Origin: Haliotis asinina
Lineage: Eukaryota; Mollusca; Gastropoda; Lepetellida; Haliotidae
Assembly (NCBI RefSeq): GCF_037392515.1
Contig: NC_090288.1
Location: 10,895,969 to 10,959,968 of the forward strand
Direction: 5' to 3'
DNA: 64,000 nucleotides
Shown here piece after piece: positions 12,353 to 24,300 of this stretch. A model generated the notes under the pieces. That model did not search any database. It saw nothing but the letters and a program-made list of their open reading frames with translations, and was not told the origin of the DNA. How positions within the stretch are numbered: the first letter of the stretch is position 1; every line of letters begins with the position of its first letter. Position numbers and translations under genes: made by a program.

Positions 12353-13239
12353 CACTGCGTGCACAGTTCGCCTTATTAGCAATCAAGAAACTGATTTTTA
12401 AAATCTCACTATTTTCTTCACTTGTTAGTTTCTATACAGAAACGACCCACTCATTAATAGAAGCAAGTTCTCAATCCACAGAGTTATCGACCTTACCTGG
12501 AGAAACCACAACAAGAAGTGGCCATTTAATTACTCAGTCAGCAGAGCTTTATGTATACTAAGATCACCATACAGCAGATGGGTAGTTTTCACTTTAGGGT
12601 GCCTTGAGGGTGCCTTAAACATTTGAACGTTTCTAGAATATCAATACGCGTGAAACATAGGTAAACAATTTCACATCTACCATGATTAATATTTCTTCGA
12701 AATGAATAAAACTAAAAGTATTTTTTGTTAATATTATCTGTCTAACACAAATGACAATACCTATACATATCCTCTGACGAATGAGACGTATTTGGCGTTC
12801 CTTCACTCACTCTCACTCACACACTCACTCACACACTCAGCCCAGAACTGTCTTATATGATCGATATCGTTCCGAGACATGTTGGCCACTTTCAGCTCAG
12901 ACCTCCTTGAAAAGTTGTTGGTCACTAGCTCATCAGCTACTTCTGCAAGCTTTGCTGTACGGGGTGAAGAACTTCGACAGCAGCAAGATACCCGTTTGCA
13001 ATCTATCGGTTACTGCAGTTAACTAAGTCACTCTGGTAAGATAAGTTGGCAACGCAAATTTGAAAATTATAATCTTTGGTTATAATAAGGCATCTTTGTT
13101 GGGCCTAGTTCGTTTGCTTCAGTGTGTATTCAAAAAGGAGTTAAACACTGTTTTCTGTCACCTGACGTACAATTTCCAGAATTCATAATTTCCAGTGATG
13201 ATCTGCACGGTAAACGGGGTGACGTGCTCTGAAGAGTGA

Positions 13240-13372
13240 GCGAGTGAGTTTAGTTTTAGACAGCGTTTAGCAAAAATAACGGACACTAAAAATGTCCTCC
13301 GCACATTGAACCCAGGTGGGGAATCGAACCCGGTCTTCGGTGTGACGAGAGAACTAGGCCACCCCGCTGTCC
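13240..13372 (-). mobile_element. tRNA-derived SINE, reversed
   Basis: The reversed B-box region reads GGGGAATCGAACCCGGTCTT on the + strand, with an A-box equivalent further right (AACTAGGCCACC). It belongs to the same family as 2096-2216. Confidence 0.55.
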
Positions 13373-14227
13373 TGACTCTGACGAAATTTAGTTGACACCG
13401 AAACGAGCGTTTGAGCTTGGTATTGGAGGAAGCACAGGTTCAATATTTTTGGTGAAACGCATGAGGTATGGTGTCGAATGGTGGGAATAAGGATTAAAAC
13501 TTAGGTTGGAAACTTTCTGGCGTGAACCAGAGATGGAATTTATCACAGGAAATTGCTGTGTCATTCATAATTAATGTGTATACTCTTAAAAAAAGTAGAG
13601 GATAATGAACTTTCAATAAGAAGTGTAAACGTTAACAAACATTTCAAGGACAGACATCTTATGAACGCACCACCATTTCCCTCTATTACAACCACTAAAC
13701 CCAACGCAAGATATGCATGTGCACAACGCAGTTGCCCCATACACGTGCATGGGGTCCTATTCTTGATTTTGACGTTTTTTAGGGACCGCTTAGAAGATTA
13801 ATTATGACACTCATCTTGCATCACACATTTGTTAGTGTTCGTTTCTAGTCGTTTGTATTAACATGAAAATCTTATACATGCAAATTACATGCCATACACC
13901 AATTATCTTTTAAAAGCGATTACATTCCAAATAACTATGGTTTTAAGGAAGTGCAAATGGTGATGCACTCTCAAAACATTCAATAACATCATATCAACAT
14001 TGATTGCCTCCAATAAATCTCCTAAAGATGTTTAATAGATATAAAAAAATGAAGATCCCTACTTTTTTGAAGAGTATATGTGAAGAAAAATACTGCATAT
14101 GACTGGTGTCAGGATTGTGAAGGAGGTATACTACTTTCAGATGTCTTTTGTCAATCAGCAATATCGTCAGGTGCAGTACACCCTGTGTGACTTATACAAT
14201 GTACTAGCTTTACATAGTCACTGATGA

Positions 14228-14497
14228 TGATCTGGGGTAGAATAGGCCTTCAGCAATCCATGCTTGCCATAAAGGGCGACTATGCTTGTCGTAAGAGGCG
14301 ACTAACGGGTGGTCAGGCTTGCTGACTTCATTGGAACATGTCATCGGTTCCCAATTGCGATGTTCATCGATTCCAAAGATCGATGCTCATGTTGTTGATC
14401 ACTGGATTGTCTGGTCCAGACTCAATTGCTTACAGACCGCCGCCATATAGCTGTAATATTACTGAGTAACTAAACTAAACTCACTCACTCACTCATG
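14228..14497 (+). mobile_element. Second SINE-like repeat family, near full length
   Basis: One of the most complete copies: head GGGGTAGAATAGGCCTTCAG, then TTGTCGTAAGAGGCGACTAA, GACTTCATTGGAACATGTCA, GATCACTGGATTGTCTGGTC, ACCGCCGCCATATAGCTG, and the ACTCACTCACTCA tail. It serves as the reference for partial copies elsewhere. Confidence 0.7.
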
Positions 14498-14506
14498 AGT
14501 GATCAC

Positions 14507-14541
<35 letters not shown>

Positions 14542-14542
14542 C
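14507..14542. repeat. ATG/GAT trinucleotide tract
   Basis: About 12 GAT repeats. The poly-methionine open frame it creates is not a gene. Confidence 0.9.
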
Positions 14543-14769
14543 AGTCTCCCACTTGTGCAGATGCAGCTCAAGATGTAAATCACTGGATTGTAGATAATAG
14601 AACAGTATCTACTTTCTCTGGAGGGATTGATGTCAACAGGAATATATTATACAAGGTAAGAAAACAGCAAACAGCCACCCTGTCTAATAACCAGATTCTG
14701 TATATAAAAAATTATCAGATTTATGATAACCATCATAATGGCACAAAAAAATCATCCAAAAAAAAGGCT

Positions 14770-14850
14770 TCACACAGTGTGTCCATGTGGGGAATCAAAC
14801 CCAGTTCTTCAGTTGACAAGCAAACACTTTAACCACTAGCCCAATGCCTC
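14770..14850 (-). mobile_element. tRNA-derived SINE fragment, reversed
   Basis: Carries the reversed B-box (GGGGAATCAAACCCAGTTCT) and the reversed A-box region (CTTTAACCACTAGCCCAATG). Confidence 0.5.
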
Positions 14851-15359
14851 TGTTTATTGTTAACTTGGATTCTCTCTTTGAATCCAAATGAGGGGTTATT
14901 TCTATGATAATATACCCCTGTATGTCCAGAAAGAAGGTGTCACTCTACCAATACCAACTAGGGGCACTTACTGGCTCAAAAAGGACTAGTTCAGCACCGA
15001 CCTGACAATGACCTTGTGAGAGGCTTATGAGCAAGGCATGTGCTGCTACAATCAATTTGTGTGCACTTGCATATGTCTGCTCTCCCTTTCACAAAACAAA
15101 TAGTTTTGCTCATTAATGTACACTGCTTAGTTCTCAAAAACACATTCTCTGCACCAGTCTGACTTATCCATGTTTGCCAGTACATGTTTTCAATTTATGA
15201 TTTGATGGTACTTATTTAATAATTTATGGCATCAAGGTATCCAGGAAAGCTAACGGTTTTCTTAATAATTTTGAATTGATCAAATGATACAAGAATCTAA
15301 TTCCATAGTTGATTCATATGGCATTAATGTTGTCACTTCTTGTCAACTCTGAGATGTGG

Positions 15360-18300
15360 TCAGTTTGTGTTCGAGACAAAATAAGATGACTGGAAGGGAT
15401 TACTCCTTGACTTGTTCAATCTCCACACCATTTCATACGGATATGGTATTCTGGGTTCAGAAACTTTGTCCAATCGAGCCATCTGGAAAACAAAAAGATA
15501 TTACAGGAAACTCATCATAAAAGTAAGATCAAAGTAACAATACAACTATGTCACATTCACTTCCTTATAGAAGAATTACTTGTGATGTCAACTTCTGTAT
15601 TATGAGGAACTTAATTTCCAGAATATATTCTAATGCCTTTATCATCCATCACGTGAGCAAGAAATACAAAAAGTTATTAGTGCAAACTCACCTCCTCAAA
15701 AGACAGTGCCCTGCCACCAGCAGCACCCAAGTTTTCTTCAGATGTTACAGACTTACCTCTTATGAAGAACATGCTCAGCCACCAGCAGCACCCAAGTTTT
15801 CTTCAGATGTTAGAGACTTACCTCTTCTGAAGTACATGCTCAGCCACCAGTAGCACCCAAGTTTTCTTCAGATGTTAGAGACTTACCTCTTCTGAAGTAC
15901 ATGCTCAGCCACCAGTAGCACCCAAGTTTTCTTCAGATGTTAGAGACTTACCTCTTCTGAAGAACATGCTCAGCCACCAGCAGCACCCAAGTTTTCTTCA
16001 GATGTTAGAGACTTACCTCTTCTGAAGTACATGCTCAGCCACCAGTAGCACCCAAGTTTTCTTCAGATGTTAGAGACTTTCCTCTTCTGAAGTACATGCT
16101 TAGCCACCAGCAGCAGACGTCACAGACTCACCGCTTCTGAAGACATGTCCAGCCAACAGGATCACACAAACAGGCTTCAGATATTCCAGACTCACCTCCT
16201 CTGAAGACAGTGTCCAGCCACTAGCAGCTCCCAGGTTGTCATCCAGCTGTCCCAGACTCACCTCCTCTGAAGACAGTGTCCAGCCACTAGCAGCTCCCAG
16301 GTTGTCATCCAGCTGTTCCAGACTCACCTCCTCTGAAGACAGTGTCCAACCACTAGCAGCTCCCAGGTTGTCATCCAGCTGTCCCAGACTCACCTCCTCT
16401 GAAGACAGTGTCCAACCACTACCTGCTCCCAGGTTGTCATCCAGTTGTTTCAGACTCACCTCCTCTGAAGACAGTGTCCAGCCACTACCTGCTCCCAGGT
16501 TGTCATCCAGCTGTCCCAGACTCACCTCCTCTGAAGACAGTGTCCAACCACTACCTGCTCCCAGGTTGTCATCCAGTTGTTTCAGACTCACCTCCTCTGA
16601 AGACAGTGTCCAACCACTACCTGCTCCCAGGTTGTCATACAGCTGTCCCAGACTCACCTCCTCTGAAGACAGTGTCCAACCACTACCTGCTCCCAGGTTG
16701 TCATCCAGCTGTTCCAGACTCACCTCCTCTGAAGACAGTGTCCAACCACTACCTGCTCCCAGGTTGTCATCCAGCCGTCCCAGACTCACTTCCTCTGAAG
16801 ACAGTGTCCAGCCACTAGCAGCTCACAGGTTGTCATCCATCTCTTCCAGACTCACCTCCTCTGAAGACAGTGTCCAGCCACTAGCAGCTCCCAGGTTGTC
16901 ATCCAGCTGTCCCAGACTTACCTCCTCTGAAGACAGTTTCCAACCACTACCTGCTCCCAGGTTGTCATCCAGCTGTTCCAGACTCACCTCCTCTGAAGAC
17001 AGTGTCCAGCCACTAGCAGCTCCCAGGTTGTCATCCAGCTGTCCCAGACTTACCTCCTCTGAAGACAGTGTCCAGCCACTAGCAGCTCCCTGGTTGTCAT
17101 CCAGCTGTCCCAGACTCACCTCCTCTGAAGACAGTGTCCAGCCACTAGCAGCTCCTAGGTTGTCATCCAGCTGTCCCAGACTCACCTCCTCTGAAGACAG
17201 TGTCCAGCCACTAGCAGCTCCCAGGTTGTCATCCAGCTGTTCCAGACTCACCTCCTCTGAAGACAGTGTCCAACCACTACCTGCTCCCAGGTTGTCATAC
17301 AGCTGTCCCAGACTCACCTCCTCTGAAGACAGTGTCCAACCACTACCTGCTCCCAGGTTGTCATCCAGTTGTTTCAGACTCACCTCCTCTGAAGACAGTG
17401 TCCAGCCACTACCTGCTCCCAGGTTGTCATCCAGCTGTCCCAGACTCACCTCCTCTGAAGACAGTGTCCAACCACTACCTGCTCCCAGGTTGTCATCCAG
17501 TTGTTTCAGACTCACCTCCTCTGAAGACAGTGTCCAACCACTACCTGCTCCCAGGTTGTCATCCAGCTGTTCCAGACTCACCTCCTCTGAAGACAGTGTC
17601 CAACCACTACCTGCTCCCAGGTTGTCATCCAGCTGTCCCAGACTCACTTCCTCTGAAGACAGTGTCCAGCCACTAGCAGCTCACAGGTTGTCATCCATCT
17701 CTTCCAGACTCACCTCCTCTGAAGACAGTGTCCAGCCACTAGCAGCTCCCAGGTTGTCATCCAGCTGTCCCAGACTCACCTCCTCTGAAGACAGTTTCCA
17801 ACCACTACCTGCTCCCAGGTTGTCATCCAGCTGTTCCAGACTCACCTCCTCTGAAGACAGTGTCCAGCCACTAGCAGCCCCCAGGTTGTCATCCAGCTGT
17901 CCCAGACTTACCTCCTCTGAAGACAGTGTCCAGCCACTAGCAGCTCCCTGGTTGTCATCCAGCTGTCCCAGACTCACCTCCTCTGAAGACAGTTTCCAAC
18001 CACTACCTGCTCCCAGGTTGTCATCCAGCTGTTCCAGACTCACCTCCTCTGAAGACAGTGTCCAGCCACTAGCAGCTCCCAGGTTGTCATCCAGCTGTCC
18101 CAGACTTACCTCCTCTGAAGACAGTGTCCAGCCACTAGCAGCTCCCTGGTTGTCATCCAGCTGTCCCAGACTCACCTCCTCTGAAGACAGTGTCCAGCCA
18201 CTAGCAGCTCCCAGGTTGTCATCCAGCTGTCCCAGACTCACCTCCTCTGAAGACAGTGTCCAGCCACTAGCAGCTCCCAGGTTGTCATCCAGCTGTCCAG

Positions 18301-21300
18301 ACTCACCTCCTCTGAAGACAGTGTCCAGCCACTACCTGCTCCCAGGTTGTCGTCCAGCTGTCCCAGACTCACCTCCTCTGAAGACAGTGTCCAGCCACTA
18401 CCTGCTCCCAGGTTGTCATCCAGCTGTTTCAGAGTCGTGGCTCCGATGATGACTGATGGGACAGTGTCCTTCTGTAGCAGCCAGCGGAGAGACACCTGGG
18501 CCACAGACTTGCCTGAAGGCGAAAATGTTAACAGAACTTCAAAGTATGTTGCAAATTACACTGTGTATCAGGTTTGTCATAACGCTTGCCAAGTTTTTGA
18601 AAATGTTCACAAGGTCTCTTTGCAAATGTTCTTTGCCAGGATTGTCTTCCCAACTTGTCACAATGTCTACTTGGTTGGTCACAATATCTACCACCCATGA
18701 AGATCCGGATTAGAATTGATGTTCTGTAACCCATGTTGGGTGGTCAGTCTTGCTGACTTGGCAGACACATGTCATCATATCCCAGCTGCATAGATTGATG
18801 CTAATTCTGATGATCACTGGATTGTCTGGTCCACACCATCGCCATACAGCTGAAATATTGGTGTGTGTAAAACAAAACTCACTCACTACCAAGTGTGTCT
18901 ACTTATCGCAATGTCAAACAAGTTTCTCATACTCTCCATCAGTTTTCTCACAGTATCTACCAGATCTGTATCTACCTATTTTTACCAAATGTCTATCTGG
19001 TTTGTCACTATGTCTTTTTGTCAACCATGTAAAGAATGTTACTCACTACATCTACCATATATATCCACTACTTGTCTGTATGTTGCCTGTATATATCTAC
19101 CAAACTTCTCATTGTCTCATTGTTATAATAAAAGACACAATAAGTACCTAATTTTTCAAGCATATCTACCACATCTCTCACAATCTACAAATCTTGTCAT
19201 TGTTCTCTACCAGGTTTTACTGAATGTCTACCTAATCAGATGCAATATCTACCAGGTTTTACAGAATGTCTACTTAATCAGTTGCAATATCTACCAGGTT
19301 TTACAGAATGTCTACTTAATCAGTTGCAATATCTACCAGGTTTTACAGAATGTCTACTTAATCAGTTGCAATATCTACCAGGTTTTACAGAATGTCTACC
19401 TAATCAGCAGCAGTATCTACCAGGTTTTACTGAATGTCTACCTAATCAGTCGCAATATCTACCAGGTTTTACTGTATATCTACCTAATCAGTCGCAATAT
19501 CTACCAGGTTTTACTGTATATCTACCTAATCAGTTGCAATATCTAAGAGGTTTTTCACATTGTCTACAAGTTTATCATACTGTCTGTAAGGTGTATATAA
19601 GATGTCCGAGAGTCATCCTTCAAGTGACACCTACCATGTGTCGTCGCAATGTCCTTCAGGGCATCGATGATGTTCCAGATCTGATCATTCCCTTCTAGGG
19701 TGCTCCATCCCGGCATGGCCTGGTTTGCCCGTTTCTCATCATCCCTCACCCAGCCCAGGCGCCCACTTGTCGGGGGAGAGTCTCGTGTGTACTTCCCAGA
19801 CAGCAGGCCACTGGTCATGACATTGATTTATTCAAAACAATTATCATATGGTGAATACTGAATTTCTCTGAATGGCATTTTAAGTGACAAATTTATGGAT
19901 TAAAGTTTTCATATTTTGTGAATGCGATTTTTCTTAGATTCTTGTATTGCTGCCAAGCAGGACTTACTGGCTAATCAGCCAAACCACATTTGTCTGAGAG
20001 CTAATTTAAGTAGAACCATTGAAAAATGTATTGAAAAAGCACACAGCACACAATTAAATGGAATGTTGTACAGCATATTCTTCATGCATACATCACTAAA
20101 GAGATTGGCCTCATTAAAAATGTGCTCATCCTTCAAGAAAGATTACACAATATGAGTAATCCTTGATTAAACGCAAACCTACTGAACCTTACTTCCATGT
20201 GCTCATTACTCTTTAGCAAATTTTACTTGCTGGTAGGGGAGAATGACGGGTTTGGGTGGTCAGGCTCGTTAACTTAGTTGACCATGTCATTGTAATCCAA
20301 TGGTGTAGGTGACTGCTCATCCTGTTCATCACTGGATTGTCTGGTCTAGACTCAATTATTTCCAGACCACAGCCATATAGTATTAAACAACAATCCAATG
20401 AGTCACCCACTGACTACCAGACCAACACAACACATTCACCCATTGACTACTAGACCAACACAACACATTCACCCATTGACTACTCGACCAACACAACACA
20501 TTCACCTATTGACTACTAGACCAACACAACTCATTCACCAATTGACTACTAGACCAACACAACTCATTCACCCATTGACTACTAGACCAACACAACTCAT
20601 TCACCCACTGACTACCAGACCAGCACAACTCATTCACCAATTGACTACTAGACCAAAACAACTCATTCACCCACTGACTACCAGACCAGCACAACTCATT
20701 CACCAATTGACTACTAGACCAACACAACTCATTCACCCACTGACTACCAGACCAGCACAACTCATTCACCCATTGACTACTAGACCAACACAACTCATTC
20801 ACCCACTGACTACTAGACCAGACCAACACAATTCATTCACCCATTGACTACTAGACCAACACAACTCATTCACCCACTGACTACCAGACCAACACAACTC
20901 ATTCACCCATTGACTACTAGACCAACACAACTCATTCACCCATTGACTACTTGACCAACACAACTCATTCACCCATTGACTACTAGACCAACACAACTCA
21001 TTCACCCATTGACTACTCGACCAACACAACTCATTCACCCATTGACTAGTAGACCAACACAACACATTCACCCACTGACTACTAGACCAACACAACTCAT
21101 TCACCCATTGACTACTAGACCAACACAACTCATTCACCCACTGACTACCAGACCAGACCAACACAACTCATTCACCCACTGATAACTAGACCAACACAAC
21201 TCATTCACCCATTGACTACCAGACCAGACCAACACAACTCATTCGCCCACTGACTACCAGACAAACATAACTCATTCACTCATTGACCACTATACCAACA

Positions 21301-24300
21301 CAACACATTCACCCATTGACTACTAGACCAACACAACTCATTCACCCATTGACTACCAGACAACAAAACTCATTCACTCACTGACTTCTACACCAACACA
21401 ACACATTCACCCACTGACTACTAGACCAACACAACTCATTCACCCACTGACTACCAGACCAACACAACTCATTCACCCACTGACTACCAGACCAGCACAA
21501 CTCATTCACCCACTGACTACTAGACCAACACAACTCAGACATCCAATGAGACATGGCTAGGGTAACCGATCGACACGATGCTTTACAATGTGATTTTTGT
21601 GCCAAGGTAAAAGGTATCACCATATGGTCATTTACCGGGTAATCATTCAGTTAACATCACAGCAGAATTGTTGAGGGATCTCCAGGACATTACTACAGAA
21701 CTGTAAACTCCACCACAAAACTGTTAAGTGATCGCCATTTAATTCATTCATGCCAAATTGTCCATTAATATTCATCCTTCCCTAGAATTTGATTGATGAC
21801 GCAATGCACCATTTATACACCCAACTCACCCCTTGAGAGGACTCCAAGGCAGTACCCCTAATCCCTCCATCTTGCACACCTGTAGGGGTTCAAACTCCGG
21901 TTCCCGACACGCCAGGCTGTATTGTTGCTGGAAGCCAATACATTGTCTCATTAGAATTATAGATACTGCAACAACATGAGAATGCTGGGTTAAAGTGAAT
22001 GAGTTTAGTTTTATGCTGCTTATAGAATATTCCAGAAATAATATGGCAGAGGACATTAGAAATGGGTTTCACACATTGTACCAATGTGAGAGTGATGAGT
22101 GAAAGCTTTACCCACTAGGCTACCGGCCTACAACTGGGTTAGACGGGGCACACAAATGTTGGTCAGGATCAGTGACGTGATTCATCATTTTCAAGTTGTA
22201 AACTAATTCTTCCAGAAACAATGTTTGATCAAGACTTGAAATTATTCACAGACTAGTGAAGTACAACTGGAAAAATGTGTGTTGTTGCACAGAAAACACT
22301 CAGACAGAAATTTTACTTCATTTCAAACACTGTCAGTATATAGAGATTACTGAGTGTGTTTCCATGACAACAATATCATATATCAGGAATAAAAATTATA
22401 TTACATGACACATTTAATGTCATTGTTAAAATTATTCTTTAAAAAAAAGCAGCAAATGATACATAAAGAGAATTGAGCATTCACGTCAGAATACACAGTG
22501 CAAACCAAGGTGATGTAATGTTTTTGGATTTTCATGGCATGTATGGAGTTTTGTGGAAGTAGATTGGATCTAATTTGCATATTTGTCAGATTCGGTCACC
22601 AAGTTTATCAGATTGCTTTATTGCACCGATAACACCCGCCATGATATGATAAAATGCTATACCATTAATTTGGTTCCAGCTATCTTGTCCTACCTGCAAG
22701 AGAGCAGAAGCATTTATACCTTTAGAGTCCTACCTGTAAGCTGATAAAGGGGTTCAGGCCAAGCTTCTCTGATGTGCAGACTATCTTCTGTAGTTGCCAG
22801 CCCACCACATTGCTAGCACCAACATAGCGCACCTTCCCACATCGAACCAGGTCATCAAATGTGCGGAGTGTTTCTTCAATAGGCGTGCCATCATCCCAGA
22901 GGTGCATCTTGAACACCAGCATAGTCCTTGGTTAGACTATGGCAATTTAAACAAGACACTTGAGAAACAAACGCTTTCCAAAAAGATGGCTATGTCCCTT
23001 GCTGCTAAAGAAGAATGAAATATAATTTATTTACTAGTTTCATCTTTTGGTATCATAGAAAATTATCTTTTGTGTGATGTAGCTTTTAATCACTTCTAGA
23101 ATCTTCTGCTAACTCAAGAAGCTAAAGAATATAGTTGTTTGAATGTACCAGTGCAGACAGACATATCCACTGTCAGTATCAGAGCTTATTATGACTGGGA
23201 CAGTTGCAAATTCTCAACCCAGATACCCCAACCCTCTATTACCCTACCCTACCCTGATATCTGTTATGTTAGTTCCTGACATCAAATTTATAAGAAATGG
23301 TAATATCCCCTCAGTTCAGAGGCTAAAACATGGTGCAATGTTTTATGAGATATCGCATTTACATAAGCATGAAACTGGTCAAAGTGTCATGGTGACCTTG
23401 AAAATAATGTGTCAACATGTTCCCCCAATGTAGAGTGTCACCAAATTTGAAGACACAGGATACAACAGTGTATGAGATATAGTATTAACAAGAATCGAGA
23501 CATAAGTACATAAGGGTGGACAGTCTGACACAGTTTCCTGTTCCAGGTTGCAGCAGGAGAGTATCAGAGAGACAGTATACACAGATTATAGCATATAGCT
23601 GGAATATTGATGAGTGCAGCATAAAACTACACACTACACAGTGTAGAGACTGACAAAATACAGCCAGTACTCACCTGATACAGATCAACAAAATCTGTCT
23701 GCAGCCTCTCAAGGCTGCCTTCAATGCTCTTTACAATATGGCGCCGACTCAGACCCTGACCAAATGATGTGGTTCCTCTCACCTTTGTGGCCACAACAAA
23801 CTTCTCCCGAGATTGTCTGAAATTGAAACCAAAGTCTCTTTTCATATGTTGTCTCAAAATGCATTCAATTACTATCCAATTAAGATTTAGTGGGTAAGTC
23901 TCTATCATCAAACTGCCATGCTCCTAGCTTTTGCTTGACACAATGGTGAAATGCACAAAATGAAATATCACCAGTGAAACATCCTGTAAGATAAGAAAAT
24001 GATGGGAACTTACTACTGAGAAAGCACTACAGTTAGTTTTGAGTATCGTCCATCAGTAGTGTATGACAGAATGAGGTGTGCATGGTAGACTTGAGTATTT
24101 CCAAAATTTGCAAATTGCAATTAGTGTAACGCATGGTTTAGGGTACTGAAACTTCTGTTTCCTTTCTTTTGAAACAATGCCACTGGTAGGACTCAGATGT
24201 GATTGAATAAGAGATAAAATGAAAACATTCCCTAATTGAAGACTTCGCATTAAAGTTTGAAACACAAGAAAAAGTGTCGTGAGAGGTGTCCTCCATTTAG

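Larger units (their letters stand above)
11530..12935 (-). pseudogene. AKR copy Z: remnant of exons 1-3 of an aldo/keto reductase
   Basis: Three blocks on the minus strand match the AKR exon plan in order. An exon-1-like block at about 12862-12935 encodes RSELKVANM. An exon-2-like block at about 12101-12226 begins TKLPRQATEEHFHQALDRYV and then loses frame. An exon-3-like block at 11530-11670 reads around GRRHIVKKI and still ends with a GTGAGT donor. Exons 4-8 were not found to the left. Frame loss, divergence of the catalytic region and missing exons make it a pseudogene, and the divergence suggests it is the oldest remnant in the cluster. The neighbouring intact copy A lies in the same orientation. 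Confidence 0.75.
12936..15359. other. Spacer between AKR remnant Z and AKR gene A
   Basis: No exon was recognised. It holds two reversed tRNA-derived SINEs (about 13240 and 14770), a full-length copy of the second SINE-like family (14228) and a short ATG repeat. The open frame through 14509-14832 is mostly repeat and SINE. This stretch also contains the 3' UTR of gene A (minus strand), whose end I could not place. Confidence 0.5.

Noticed and set aside
16236-18449. A 737-codon open frame on the plus strand
   Set aside because: It is antisense to the exon 7 donor array of gene A. The 66-bp unit is divisible by three, so any frame without a stop in one unit stays open throughout.
20398-21623. 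Threonine/proline- and tryptophan/serine-rich open frames in gene A intron 5
   Set aside because: Products of the 33-bp minisatellite, open on both strands, broken wherever a unit carries a 5-bp insertion.
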